This document shows, piece after piece, positions 53,786 to 62,655 of a stretch of 64,000 nt of DNA. Within the stretch, counting starts at the first letter, position 1. Every line of letters begins with the position of its first letter. Both the position numbers and the translations under genes were made by a program. The notes beneath the pieces are model-generated. The model was not told the origin of the DNA. It searched no databases and saw only the letters and a list, made by a program, of their open reading frames with translations. Origin of the DNA: CAWKGV01 sp963849305 (lineage in GTDB: Bacteria; Pseudomonadota; Alphaproteobacteria; Acetobacterales; Acetobacteraceae); contig CAWKGV010000019.1 in the NCBI GenBank assembly GCA_963849305.1, positions 58,961 to 122,960 of the forward strand. Direction: 5' to 3'.

Positions 53786-54901
53786 ATGACAGCGATTCTA
53801 AAGGTCGCCAGCCGGGCGCTGTGCGCCGGGCTGCTCGGAGTGCTTTGCACCTTCGCCGGGGCACGAGCCCAGCCGCAAGCTAGCGCGTCGTCCAACGCCC
53901 CCCCGCCTAACCGATTCCCCGAGCGGGTCCAGCCGTGGGGTTTGCCGCCGCTTCCGCCCGGTGTCGGCCCGGTCGAGCAATTCGCCGATATCAGCAACAC
54001 GCCGCAAGGCAAATTCCTGGAGGGAGGCGCCTTCGATACGCAAGGAAATTTCTGGTTCGTCGCCATCGGCTCCGGCTGGATTTCCTACTTGACGCCGCAG
54101 GGCCGGCTGGTGCCGGGATTTAACTGCAACCCGCCGCCGCAGTACGGCATTACCTGCGAGCCGCAGGGGACGCGCTGGCATGATGGCAAGCTCTACTTGA
54201 CCACGCGCCACGTCGGCATCCTGGTTTACGACCCGCAATCCAAGAAACTCAGCGTTCTGGTAAACACTTACCGCAACCAGCTGTTCAAGGGTCCGAACGA
54301 CCTCGATTTCGACGCCGAAGGCAATCTCTTCTTCACCGACCCCTGGGGAACGGGGCCCGGACCAGACACAGTGGACACCGAAGGGGCCGTCTATCAGTAC
54401 TCGCGAGACGGCGTGCTCCGTCGGGTGATCTCCCGGGGCTATTTCCCCAATGGACTTGCCATCTCGCCGGACGACGGGACGCTCGCGGTGGCCGACTTCT
54501 CGGGGGGGCGGATCATCTACTATACGTTCCTTAACGGTCCCAATCCGGCCTGCACGACCTGCGCCAAGGATCCGCAGCACCTGACATTCTTCTTTTCCCG
54601 GGCAGGCAGCTACATGCCCGGCGAAGGCGGCCCGGACGGCATCCACTACGACGTGCACGGCGACCTGTGGATGGCGGTGGGCAGCCTGGGCGGCATCATC
54701 GAGGTCGACTCGAGAGGGCTGATCCTCGGCTTCGTGCCGCTCCCGAACGGCGACGAGGCGGCGACGAACTTTGCCTTCGGCGGCCCGAACAACCAGTACA
54801 TCTATTTCGAGGCAGCCGTTACCGGGCGGATCTACCGCTTCCGCACGCCGTATCCCGGGCTGATCGGCCCCGGCGGGGTTCGTCTGCCAGCCCAGCCGTA
54901 A
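53786..54901 (+). CDS. exported SMP-30/gluconolactonase-like beta-propeller protein
   Basis: A 371-residue secreted protein. GGGAGGA precedes the ATG at 53786. A signal peptide ends near ARA-QPQ. The propeller follows: EGGAFDTQGNFWFVAIGSGW, FKGPNDLDFDAEGNLFFTDP (metal-binding Asn/Asp site of the SMP-30 fold), YFPNGLAISPDDGTLAVADF and GGPDGIHYDVHGDLWMA. Four Cys could form disulfides (NCNPPPQYGITC, CTTC). It may be a periplasmic lactonase or sugar-acid hydrolase. Confidence 0.82.
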   Translation: MTAILKVASRALCAGLLGVLCTFAGARAQPQASASSNAPPPNRFPERVQPWGLPPLPPGVGPVEQFADISNTPQGKFLEGGAFDTQGNFWFVAIGSGWISYLTPQGRLVPGFNCNPPPQYGITCEPQGTRWHDGKLYLTTRHVGILVYDPQSKKLSVLVNTYRNQLFKGPNDLDFDAEGNLFFTDPWGTGPGPDTVDTEGAVYQYSRDGVLRRVISRGYFPNGLAISPDDGTLAVADFSGGRIIYYTFLNGPNPACTTCAKDPQHLTFFFSRAGSYMPGEGGPDGIHYDVHGDLWMAVGSLGGIIEVDSRGLILGFVPLPNGDEAATNFAFGGPNNQYIYFEAAVTGRIYRFRTPYPGLIGPGGVRLPAQP

Positions 54902-54950
54902 CGCCCACGCGGCGCGGGTCAGGGCCGCCCGCGCCGCGTACGTATACCGA

Positions 54951-56084
54951 TTATTGTGCTGCTCGCTGACTGTGCTGCCACTCCAGGAACAGCTGGAATA
55001 GGGCTTGCTCCTGTGGCCCGGTCAATCCCGTCGCCGAGGTGCTGTTGCGGGATAGGAAATCGCCGAATTCGGCTTGCAGGGCGAGGTCCGCCACGGCGAC
55101 CGCTCGGTGCTGCTGATCCAGAAGTTCCTGGGAACGCGGGAACCTGGTCCACCCGGGAACCTGGGCCGACAGGTTCACCTCGTGCCATTTCGGATGACGC
55201 TGGGGCTTCAGGAAGTCAGGGAATTTGGCGAAGAACGCATCGACGAAGCGGGCCGTGCGCGCGTAGCGCTCAGTGTGTGGCGGCCGGGCGGATACCACCA
55301 TGACCGATCCGACCGCGATCGTGTCCACCTCCTTTCCGGCGGGTACCAGCGAGGGGTACGAGCCGTGATCAAGGTCTGCTGGCAGGTAGGTCTCGACCAG
55401 GTTCTGATCCAGCGGCACAGACAAGAAATGCAAGCCGCTATCGGGGCCGATCCCGGCGAACAGCCCGGCCGGCTTGCCGGTGACGTAAACCAAGGCCGCG
55501 ATCTCGCCCCTCTTCAGCTTCTCGAGTGCGGTCTGCTGGTCGTCGTTCGTCTCCTGCACGGCGATCCCAAGCGTCTGGAACAGCGCCGACGCCGTGATCG
55601 CGGTGCCGCTGGCAGGGCCATCCACGTTAACCTTTTGCCCAGCCAGATCCTCGAGCCGACCGATGCCGGGACGTGCCAGCACATGCACTTCCCCGTCGTA
55701 GAGCTTGGAGATGTACTGCAGCGATTTCTCTATGCCCGGGTAGAGGTGATGCAGCTTGGCGTAGGCCAGTGCGTCGGACTGCACGATCGCGATATCGACG
55801 CCCCTGAGGTAAAGGAGGTCGGAGATGTCTTGCAACGAACCCTTGCCCACGATCGGCAGCACCCGAAGCTGATCGCCATCGAGCACCGCGGAGAGATCAG
55901 CCGCGATGCGGATGGAGGTGCCTTCCACGCCACCCGAAATGACGCCGACAGTGTTCGCATTGACGCTCGCGGGATTTGGGCCGGCGGCCGGCGGCGGGGT
56001 TTCAGCTCGCACGCCGAACGGCAGCGCGACGGTGAAGGCGAGCGCAAGCACGCGGAAAAGCCCGCGGAGCTGTCGAGCGTTCAT
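54951..56084 (-). CDS. TAXI-family TRAP transporter solute-binding protein
   Basis: A 377-residue periplasmic binding protein with a signal peptide (MNARQLRGLFRVLALAFTVA). The TAXI-type pattern: NTVGVISGGVEGTSIRIAAD, YLRGVDIAIVQSDALAYAKL, LAGQKVNVDGPASGTAITAS, TALEKLKRGEIAALVYVTG. GGAGAGAAACCC precedes the ATG. It overlaps the stop of the AAA ATPase gene by ATGA, so the two are translated together. No TRAP membrane subunits are next to it, an orphan arrangement that suggests a sensing or partner-protein role. Confidence 0.87.
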   Translation of the reverse strand: MNARQLRGLFRVLALAFTVALPFGVRAETPPPAAGPNPASVNANTVGVISGGVEGTSIRIAADLSAVLDGDQLRVLPIVGKGSLQDISDLLYLRGVDIAIVQSDALAYAKLHHLYPGIEKSLQYISKLYDGEVHVLARPGIGRLEDLAGQKVNVDGPASGTAITASALFQTLGIAVQETNDDQQTALEKLKRGEIAALVYVTGKPAGLFAGIGPDSGLHFLSVPLDQNLVETYLPADLDHGSYPSLVPAGKEVDTIAVGSVMVVSARPPHTERYARTARFVDAFFAKFPDFLKPQRHPKWHEVNLSAQVPGWTRFPRSQELLDQQHRAVAVADLALQAEFGDFLSRNSTSATGLTGPQEQALFQLFLEWQHSQRAAQ

Positions 56085-58144
56085 CGGGTTTCTCTCCAGG
56101 CGTGTTTCGCGCCGAGTTGCCGCAGAAGGTCTGGCGCTTCTAAGTCGCCGCGCGCGGCGGCGGTCCGATACCAATTCGCAGCGGCATCGGGATCTGGTTG
56201 CATCCCGGTCACGTTGATCGCGATTAGGTATGCGGGATCGTAGGTCTTTCCCAGCGCGGCCGCCCCGCGTGGGCTGCCGGCGGCAGCCGCGCGCTCGAAG
56301 CAGAGCCGGGCTCCCGAGACGTCCCCAAGGGCGAACAGCGAATTGCCCTTCGCGAGCAGGGCCTGGATCACGGGCTCGGGCATAACGAGCGAAGCGGATG
56401 CCGAGGCAAGATCGAGCGTGGGAGCACCCGTGCCGGATCGGCCCGTGGTCGTTTGCACTGCGGCGGTCGGTTCGGATCGCTGCGCCGGTTTCGCGGGAGC
56501 GACCGGAGTGATCACGGTCTCGCTAACGACAGACTGCGGCGCCAATGCTCCGGGGCCGTGTTCCGCCTGGCCAGCGGTCTCGGTATTGCCGGGAGCCGGG
56601 GCTTGCTCCGCCGGCATCGCATCTCTCGCGGCCACTGATCCAGGAGAGGGGACGTTCACCGTCTGGGAGGGAGCCGGCTTCGGCGCCTGGTTAGCGTCAA
56701 GGGCTTGCGTTAGCGAGCGCTCGTTGTTCGTTTGCAGTGGCGGCTGATCCGCCACTGCGGGAACGTCGGCGGACTCGGTCGGCTCCTGGCCCAACTCGGT
56801 GGGAGAACCTTCCGTCCAGCCTTGTTCCCCCGCGATAGGCCGCGTGGCGGACGTTTGATCGTTGCCCACCCAGGCCACGGAATTGACTTGCGCCGGTCGC
56901 GCGGGACCAACGGCGGCCGGAAGCGCAGGCAATTCAGCTCGCGCGCGTGAAATGGGTGCGCCATAGGAGGCGGCAGAGCGCTCCGAACGGATCGGATTGG
57001 GTGCGAGCCAGGCGGCTAACACGTCGCGGGTGTGTGATAGAGCCATGTGAATGGTCGCGCTCTGGCGCACGACAGCCGCCCTCGTCGCCGAGACCCCGTC
57101 GCGTATGGTGTCGGCAATCGGCAAAACAGCCCTTACCGCCTGTTCCGCTCCGCTGGACGTCACCGACATCCGCCACGCGGCAACCACTAGTAGCGCGCCA
57201 ACACCCGCAATTGCCATTCTGAGCCGACGATCGGCCAGCCCGTTACGCCGATCTGCACGGCTCACGATCTTCTCGGGCGTCCGCCGCTGTTCGCCGAGCA
57301 GCCCCAATGACACCATGCTCGGCGCGAGCACGGGATGACCATGCGCCTCTGGGATCGAACGGGGCCTATCGAGCAGTTGGGCGATCCGACCAGGCAATCC
57401 CTGGCCCGCCTCCAGAACGAACTCCAGAGCGGGCTCGGCAATTGCCTCCCCCATTGACGGTTCCGAGACGCCAAGCCAGTGCGCGACGAAGGCACGCGCC
57501 TCCTCGCGCGGGAGGGGCTCAAGTTCGCGGCGGATCACAAAATCGGGAAAAACCTCTAGAACGTCCGGGTTCTTCAGAGAGATCCAGAGTTCCGGACGGC
57601 CAGCCAAAAGAACTTGCCGCACCGACCCGGCATTCGGGGCCGTCAAACGGGACAGAAATTCCAGTACCTCCGATTGCAGCAAATGGGCGTTGTCGATGAT
57701 CACCGTCTGCGCTGGCGGACCGCGGCGGGCGGCGATGATCCGCTTTAAGCAGCGGTCCAGCTCGGGAGCGGAGAGAGCTTCGACCGAGCGACCTAGAATC
57801 CCCGTTACCACTACGGGCAGTTGCCAAGCCTGCCCTGGCGGCACTTCGATGCTGATGACCTTCTTGCCCGCACGCTTAAGTTGTGCCGACACCTCCCTTA
57901 GCGCGGTCGTCTTGCCGATCCCCGCTGGGCCGGTAAGGACTGCCATCCTGTATTGACCGGCCAGTCCGAGGATAAGTTCGGAAACGACCTGGCGGTGCGC
58001 CGCTCCCAAAACCCAGGGGACGCGACCTTTTTGCTCACCATCGCCTAAATCGCGCAGACTGGAGAGATCAGGACACACGGTTTTGACAACCAGATGACGA
58101 TCACGTGACGGGATTACTCCACCACGTCTTCGCACAACCCGCAA
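56081..58144 (-). CDS. ExeA/GspA-like AAA ATPase with C-terminal TPR/Sel1-like region
   Basis: A 687-residue protein. The N-terminal ATPase (about 50-290) has Walker A GPAGIGKTT (72-80), Walker B TVIIDNAHLL (147-156) and LRRELEPLPREEARAFVAHW-type sensor region. A helix follows at about 310-325 (MAIAGVGALLVVAAW), then a long Ala/Pro/Gln-rich linker (about 370-590) and two TPR/Sel1-like units (LFALGDVSGARLCFERAAAA and DPDAAANWYRTAAARGDLEA). ExeA-type ATPases with peptidoglycan-binding tails help type II secretion assemble in the cell wall. The start at 58144 is uncertain: frames open further and no strong ribosome site. Coupled to a TAXI-type protein. Confidence 0.82.
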   Translation of the reverse strand: MRVVRRRGGVIPSRDRHLVVKTVCPDLSSLRDLGDGEQKGRVPWVLGAAHRQVVSELILGLAGQYRMAVLTGPAGIGKTTALREVSAQLKRAGKKVISIEVPPGQAWQLPVVVTGILGRSVEALSAPELDRCLKRIIAARRGPPAQTVIIDNAHLLQSEVLEFLSRLTAPNAGSVRQVLLAGRPELWISLKNPDVLEVFPDFVIRRELEPLPREEARAFVAHWLGVSEPSMGEAIAEPALEFVLEAGQGLPGRIAQLLDRPRSIPEAHGHPVLAPSMVSLGLLGEQRRTPEKIVSRADRRNGLADRRLRMAIAGVGALLVVAAWRMSVTSSGAEQAVRAVLPIADTIRDGVSATRAAVVRQSATIHMALSHTRDVLAAWLAPNPIRSERSAASYGAPISRARAELPALPAAVGPARPAQVNSVAWVGNDQTSATRPIAGEQGWTEGSPTELGQEPTESADVPAVADQPPLQTNNERSLTQALDANQAPKPAPSQTVNVPSPGSVAARDAMPAEQAPAPGNTETAGQAEHGPGALAPQSVVSETVITPVAPAKPAQRSEPTAAVQTTTGRSGTGAPTLDLASASASLVMPEPVIQALLAKGNSLFALGDVSGARLCFERAAAAGSPRGAAALGKTYDPAYLIAINVTGMQPDPDAAANWYRTAAARGDLEAPDLLRQLGAKHAWRETR

Positions 58145-58198
58145 GCGAAAGCGGGCATGAAAACTGAGCCCTGTGATTTGATCTCGATGAACCCTGGA

Positions 58199-59032
58199 TT
58201 ATCTGATCAAGCGCTCGGTCTCGCCCCAGAGTCGCGCGCGTAGGTCGGCATCGAGCGCGACCGGGTTCGGGCGTGATTCAGTCCGACGCTTAAAATAGCG
58301 GCCAGTGACGCCGCTCACCTCGGGCGACAGGGCCACGTGCAGCGGCCCGTCGGCGCCCTTCTCGGCCGAGAGCGCGAATAGCGCGACCACGTTCCAGCCC
58401 ACCCCCATGAGGCCGCCTCGATTGGCGATATTCGTGGCAACGAGCCCGGGATGAACGACGTTGACCGTCACGCCGCTGCCCTCGAACCGGCGGGCCCACT
58501 CGATGCTCGCCATCAGCAGGGCGAGTTTGGACTGACCGTAGGCACGCAGCGCGCGCCAGCCGCGCGCGCCTTCCAGGTCGTCGAGTCGAAGCTCGGCTCG
58601 GTCGGAGGCTTCCGAGCCGATGTTTACCGCGCGTGCGGGCGCGCCGGCGCGCAAGGCGGGCTCCAGCTCGCGTGTCAGCACGAACGGGGCGAGGTGATTG
58701 ACGGCCAGGATCGTCTCGCGCCCTTCGGCGGTCAGTTCGCGTCGGCGGGTGATCAGGCCGGCGTTGTTCACCAGCAAGGCAAGGCGCGGATGCGCGGCGG
58801 CGATTTCAGCCGCCGCGCGGCGCGCATCGCCCATCAGGGCGAGGTCCGCCAGCACGGTCTGCATCGTCGCATCCGGCACGCGCGCCGAGATCCATTCGCG
58901 CGTGGCGGCGGCCCGGCCATGGTCGCGCGCGACCAGAACTACGTTAAAATGGGCGCGGGCCAGGCCCAGCGCGATCCATCGCCCGATGCCGCTGGTCGGG
59001 CCCGTGACGACGGCAACGGGCTGCTCGGCCAT
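58199..59032 (-). CDS. short-chain dehydrogenase/reductase
   Basis: A 277-residue SDR of the retinol-dehydrogenase/WWOX type: VVTGPTSGIGRWIALGLARA (NADP site), LALLVNNAGLITRRR, the Ser in NIGSEASD and the catalytic pair Y-x3-K in RAYGQSKLALLMAS. VHPGLVATNIANRG is the usual C-terminal loop. It sits 7 bp after the MetE-like gene in reading direction, so is likely cotranscribed with it. Substrate unknown. Confidence 0.9.
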   Translation of the reverse strand: MAEQPVAVVTGPTSGIGRWIALGLARAHFNVVLVARDHGRAAATREWISARVPDATMQTVLADLALMGDARRAAAEIAAAHPRLALLVNNAGLITRRRELTAEGRETILAVNHLAPFVLTRELEPALRAGAPARAVNIGSEASDRAELRLDDLEGARGWRALRAYGQSKLALLMASIEWARRFEGSGVTVNVVHPGLVATNIANRGGLMGVGWNVVALFALSAEKGADGPLHVALSPEVSGVTGRYFKRRTESRPNPVALDADLRARLWGETERLIR

Positions 59033-59038
59033 GCGCCG

Positions 59039-60208
59039 CTACCCGAACAGCCGGCGCGAGGCGATCCGGGCACCCTCGGCCAGCGCAGCCAACTTGGCCC
59101 ACACCACCGCCTGCGCTACCCGGCCGCGCCCGGCCGAGGTGTCGAAGCCGCAATCGGTGCCGGCGATGACCCGGCGCGGGTCGCCCACCGCCGTCGCCAC
59201 GCGCTCGATGCGGTCGGCGATGACCTCCGGATGCTCGATAAAGTTCGTTAATGGATCAACCACCCCGGCGACGATCACTTGATGCGGGCCGAGATTGGAC
59301 GCCGTCAGGCAGCGGTGCTCATGGGCGTGGCGAGGGTTGGCGAAGGGCAGCACGAAGCCGCCGACCCTGGCCTGCCGAATCGCAGGCAGGATCTCCGCGA
59401 GCGCCACGTCGCAGTCGTGCGGCCCCTCGTAGTTGCCCCAGCACGCGTGCAGGCGCACCCGCTCGGGCGGCACGTTGGCCAACGCGGCATTGATGGTCCC
59501 GATAACGCGCGCAACGAACCCCACGAAATCGGCGATCGGCCGATTCTGGAAGGACAGGTGCCGCTCCATCGCGAGGTCGGGCGCGTCGATCTGCAACAGG
59601 AAGCCGCTGGCCACGATGGTCTCGTATTCGACCTGCAAGGCGGCGCCGAGCGCCTGCAGATAGGACTCCTCCGATCCATAATGGGCATCGCGCATCGCGG
59701 CGGCGATGATCCCGGGTGAGGGCGCGGTCAGGAACGGCTCGGTGAAGCCGCCGGGAAGCGTCTCGAGCACCGCCCGGAAATCGGCGCATTCCGCCTCGAT
59801 CGTTGCCCGGTCGAGATAGCGTACCTCGCCGACAGCCTCGGGCACATGATCCACGTTGCTGACCGAGACGCCCACCGTGTCATGTGCCGCCTTCCATTCG
59901 GCAAACCCAGGGTAGCGGGCCACGTCGGCGAAGGTCCGGCGGTTCCAGCCGCCGCCGAAACCGCTCATGCGGTGGCGGACGTATAGGAAGAATGCCTCGC
60001 GCTGCTGCTCGCCGTTGTTGCCGATGTCGATGCCGGCCTCGATCTGCTTGCGCACGGCCCACCGCAGAGCCGTCTTGCCCTCGGCCTCAAGCTCACGAGG
60101 ATCGACCGCTTCGCCGCGCGCGCGTCGTGCGTACAGCTCGGTCAGATGCGGCGGGCGCGGCAGGCTGCCAGTGTGGGTGGTCAGGATGCGGTGTTCGCTG
60201 GTCAACAT
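59039..60208 (-). CDS. MetE-like cobalamin-independent methionine synthase family protein
   Basis: A 389-residue protein matching only the C-terminal MetE barrel: LTTHTGSLPRPPHLTELY, AGIDIGNNGEQQREAFF, PSPGIIAAAMRD, RVRLHACWGNYEGPHDCDV (zinc-ligand His-x-Cys), and VIAGTDCGFDTSAGRGRVAQ (second zinc Cys). Short forms lacking the N-terminal MetE half are often core methyltransferases or catabolic relatives. It precedes the SDR gene, and follows the PLP enzyme gene by 3 bp in reading direction. Confidence 0.87.
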   Translation of the reverse strand: MLTSEHRILTTHTGSLPRPPHLTELYARRARGEAVDPRELEAEGKTALRWAVRKQIEAGIDIGNNGEQQREAFFLYVRHRMSGFGGGWNRRTFADVARYPGFAEWKAAHDTVGVSVSNVDHVPEAVGEVRYLDRATIEAECADFRAVLETLPGGFTEPFLTAPSPGIIAAAMRDAHYGSEESYLQALGAALQVEYETIVASGFLLQIDAPDLAMERHLSFQNRPIADFVGFVARVIGTINAALANVPPERVRLHACWGNYEGPHDCDVALAEILPAIRQARVGGFVLPFANPRHAHEHRCLTASNLGPHQVIVAGVVDPLTNFIEHPEVIADRIERVATAVGDPRRVIAGTDCGFDTSAGRGRVAQAVVWAKLAALAEGARIASRRLFG

Positions 60209-60211
60209 GGA

Positions 60212-61224
60212 TCAGCCTTTCAATGCCCGGTCGAAGAACGCCGTGTAGCCGAACAGCCCGACGGCGCCGCCGGTGTGCAGGAACACCACCGTTTCATTTT
60301 TGGCGATCTGGCCCTTCCGGATCAGGTCGATCAGACCAGCCATCGCCTTACCGGAATAGACCGGGTCGAGTAGCACGCCTTCGAGGCGCGCGAGTAGGCT
60401 CACCGCCTCTGCCATTCCCTCGGTCGGCTGCCCGTAGCCCGGTCCCGACATAGTCGCAGTTCGCCTCAATCGCCTCGCGCCGAATGCCGCCGCGCACGCC
60501 GGCATAGTCGGCCACTTCCTGCGCCAGCCGGTACACGCTTGCTTCCTGCCGATCCTTGGGCGCCCGGACGCCGATCCCCAGCACGGGCACCCCGGCGTTG
60601 ACCCCCTCAAGCCCGGCGACAAGCCCGGCCTGTGTGCCCGCGCTGCCGGTGGCGTGGACGATGCGGTCGATCCGAAGCCCCATCTCGTCGGCTTGCTGCA
60701 TCAGTTCCTGCGCGCAGGCCACGTAGCCGAGCGCCCCGACCCGGTTTGATCCCCCGCCCGGGATGACATAGGGCTTCCTCCCCGCGCCGCGCAGCTCCTC
60801 GGCTCTTGCCTCAATCGCGGCCTGCATGTCGGTTCCGCCCGGCCGATACTCGACCTCGCACCCGAGCAACTTGTCGAGCAGCACGTTGCCGCTGCCGAGG
60901 TAGCTCGGATCGTTGGTCTCGACCCGATGCTCCAGCAGGGCGGTGCACTTCATGCCGAGCCGCGCGGCAACGGCGGCGGTCTGGCGCACGTGGTTGGACT
61001 GCACGGCGCCCTGCGTGACCAGATGATCGGAGCCCTGCGTCCCGCGCTTCCCCGGCCAAAAATTCGAGCTTGCGCACCTTGTTGCCGCCCGTCGCCACCA
61101 CCGTGCAGTCGTCGCGCTTGATCCAGATCTTCGGCCCGCCGAGGTGCTGGGTCAGCACAGGCAGCGGCTCCAGCGGTGTCGGAGCGGGGAACAGCCGGAT
61201 GCGGGCAAAGCGGGCAAGGTGCAT
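60212..61224 (-). pseudogene. D-cysteine desulfhydrase/ACC deaminase-like PLP enzyme, two frameshifts
   Basis: A fold-type II PLP enzyme spread over three frames. The first has LGGPKIWIKRDDCTVVATGG and NKVRKLEFLAGE, with Lys49 as the PLP anchor. After an extra base near 61032 the second frame has QSNHVRQTAAVAARLGMKCT, GGGSNRVGALGY and HATGSAGTQAGLVAGLEG. After another extra base near 60443 the third has PGYGQPTEGMAEAVSLLARL, LLDPVYSGKAMAGLI and VVFLHTGGAVGLFGY. Corrected length is 336 residues, normal for the family. Both breaks are single insertions, so sequencing error is likely. The ATG at 61224 lies within a larger shadow frame. Confidence 0.88.
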
Positions 61225-61341
61225 GGCGAAGCTCCTAGGAGACGGTGTAATGTTCTCCAGACTGACGGGTCGGACAATCCAAGGGCCGGCAATGGGGCGC
61301 GCTCGGCCCCATATCCTTGCGAGACTTTGAAGGCGCGGAAC

Positions 61342-62283
61342 ATGAACATCATCAAGCGGCGCGGCTGGGACATCCCGGAACGCCTGGTCACCCCGGAAGC
61401 GGCGGTCATCGGCCGCCGCTCGCTGCTCGCCGGCACGGCGGCCGTGTCGATTGCCGGCGCGCTGCGGCCGGGTGCGGCCCGCGCGGAGCCCGCGATGACG
61501 GCGCCGGTGAATATGAAATACAAGCCCGGTCGCGCAGTGACGCCTGAGAAGGACGTGGAGACCTACAACAACTATTACGAGTTTAGCGAGGATAAGGATC
61601 TCTGGCAGGCCGCTCAGAAGATGACGATCAGCCCGTGGTCGATTCGCATCGATGGCTTGGTGAAGGCGCCGCGCACGATCGGATTCGACGATCTGCTGAA
61701 GCAGGTTCAGCTCGAGGAGCGGATCTACCGCCATCGCTGCGTGGAGGCGTGGTCGTTCGTCGCGCCCTGGACCGGCTTCCCGATGAGCCAGCTCCTGAAG
61801 CTCGCGGAGCCTTTGGGGTCGGCCAAGTATGTGGTGTTCACCACGGTCGAGCAGCCTAAGACGATGCCGGGCCTCGATAACCCGATCTATCCCTGGCCCT
61901 ATGTGGAAGGGGTGACTGTCGAGGAGGCGGCCAACGACGTCGCGTTCATTTCGGTGGGGATGTACGGCAAGCAATTGCCCAAGCAGGACGGCGCGCCGCT
62001 GCGGATGACCTTGCCTTGGAAATACGGCTTCAAGTCCGGCAAGTCCTTTGTCAAGGTGACGTTCTCGGACAAGCGGCCGCAGACGATGTGGGCCTCGATC
62101 GCGCCCGACGAGTACGGGTTCTGGGCAAACGTGAATCCGGCCGTCCCCCATCCGCGTTGGAGCCAGGCGACCGAGCGCGTGCTCGGGAGCAACGAGCGGG
62201 TCCCGACCCAGATTTATAACGGCTACGGGGAGTTCGTATCCTCCTTGTATGTCGGGCTGAAAAACGAGAAACTGTTCATGTGA
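61342..62283 (+). CDS. msrP: protein-methionine-sulfoxide reductase catalytic subunit MsrP
   Basis: A 313-residue periplasmic molybdopterin enzyme that repairs methionine sulfoxide in envelope proteins. A Tat leader (GRRSLLAGTAAVSIAGAL with twin Arg) is followed by the sulfite-oxidase fold: NNYYEFSEDKDLW, the molybdenum-ligand C133 in HRCVEAWSFVAPWTGFP, and PWPYVEGVTVEEA. The ATG at 61342 follows GAAGGC. The usual haem-b partner MsrQ is missing; instead a small membrane protein gene overlaps its stop by GTGA. Confidence 0.93.
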   Translation: MNIIKRRGWDIPERLVTPEAAVIGRRSLLAGTAAVSIAGALRPGAARAEPAMTAPVNMKYKPGRAVTPEKDVETYNNYYEFSEDKDLWQAAQKMTISPWSIRIDGLVKAPRTIGFDDLLKQVQLEERIYRHRCVEAWSFVAPWTGFPMSQLLKLAEPLGSAKYVVFTTVEQPKTMPGLDNPIYPWPYVEGVTVEEAANDVAFISVGMYGKQLPKQDGAPLRMTLPWKYGFKSGKSFVKVTFSDKRPQTMWASIAPDEYGFWANVNPAVPHPRWSQATERVLGSNERVPTQIYNGYGEFVSSLYVGLKNEKLFM

Positions 62284-62591
62284 TCATCCAGCGCGTCATG
62301 GCCGTCCTGGCTGCGGCTTTCCTGGTGGGTGCCGTCGCTGTCGCGATGCTCGGCCCGCCGAACGTGCCGCTTGGGGCGGCGTTGTACATGCTGAACCGCG
62401 ACTTTCTGGATGGGCTGCAAAGCGGCATTCAGACGCATGTCGCTCAGTGGATGTGGGACGACGTGGCGATGCCACTGCTGGTCCGCCCGGCCTGGCTGCT
62501 GCCGGCCTCAGCCGGGCTGATCTTCGCGGCGGCCTCACTGACAATTGGCTCGCGCCAACGACCGCAACGAACGCCTCGGCGACGGTTGTAA
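62280..62591 (+). CDS. small two-helix membrane protein next to msrP
   Basis: A 103-residue protein starting at GTG 62280. Helix 1 is VMAVLAAAFLVGAVAVAMLG, helix 2 AWLLPASAGLIFAAASLTIG; between them are ~40 polar residues (DFLDGLQSGIQTHVAQWMWD). Overlap with msrP implies coordinated expression. It is too small for MsrQ and has no haem-His pattern; it may be an anchor or a different electron-transfer partner. Confidence 0.7.
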   Translation: MIIQRVMAVLAAAFLVGAVAVAMLGPPNVPLGAALYMLNRDFLDGLQSGIQTHVAQWMWDDVAMPLLVRPAWLLPASAGLIFAAASLTIGSRQRPQRTPRRRL

Positions 62592-62614
62592 GGCGCTTAG
62601 GCCCTCAACCCGGC

Positions 62615-62650
62615 CTCTCCCGCAAGCAAGCAGGAGAGCTTTGGGGGAAG
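62615..62650 (+). repeat. dispersed palindromic repeat, copy 4 (diverged)
   Basis: CTCTCCCGCAAGCAAGCAGG followed by AGAGCTTTGGGGGAAGG shares the CTCTCCCGC start and the G-rich tail with the other copies. It lies between two convergent genes (msrP partner and zwf), fitting a role in transcription termination. Confidence 0.5.
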
Positions 62651-62655
62651 GTGCA

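Noticed and set aside
60811..62151. 446-residue minus ORF
   Set aside because: Most of it is antisense to msrP; only its last part, from ATG 61224, belongs to the PLP enzyme.
62280..62591. MsrQ haem subunit
   Set aside because: Too short, only two helices, and no His pattern for haem b.
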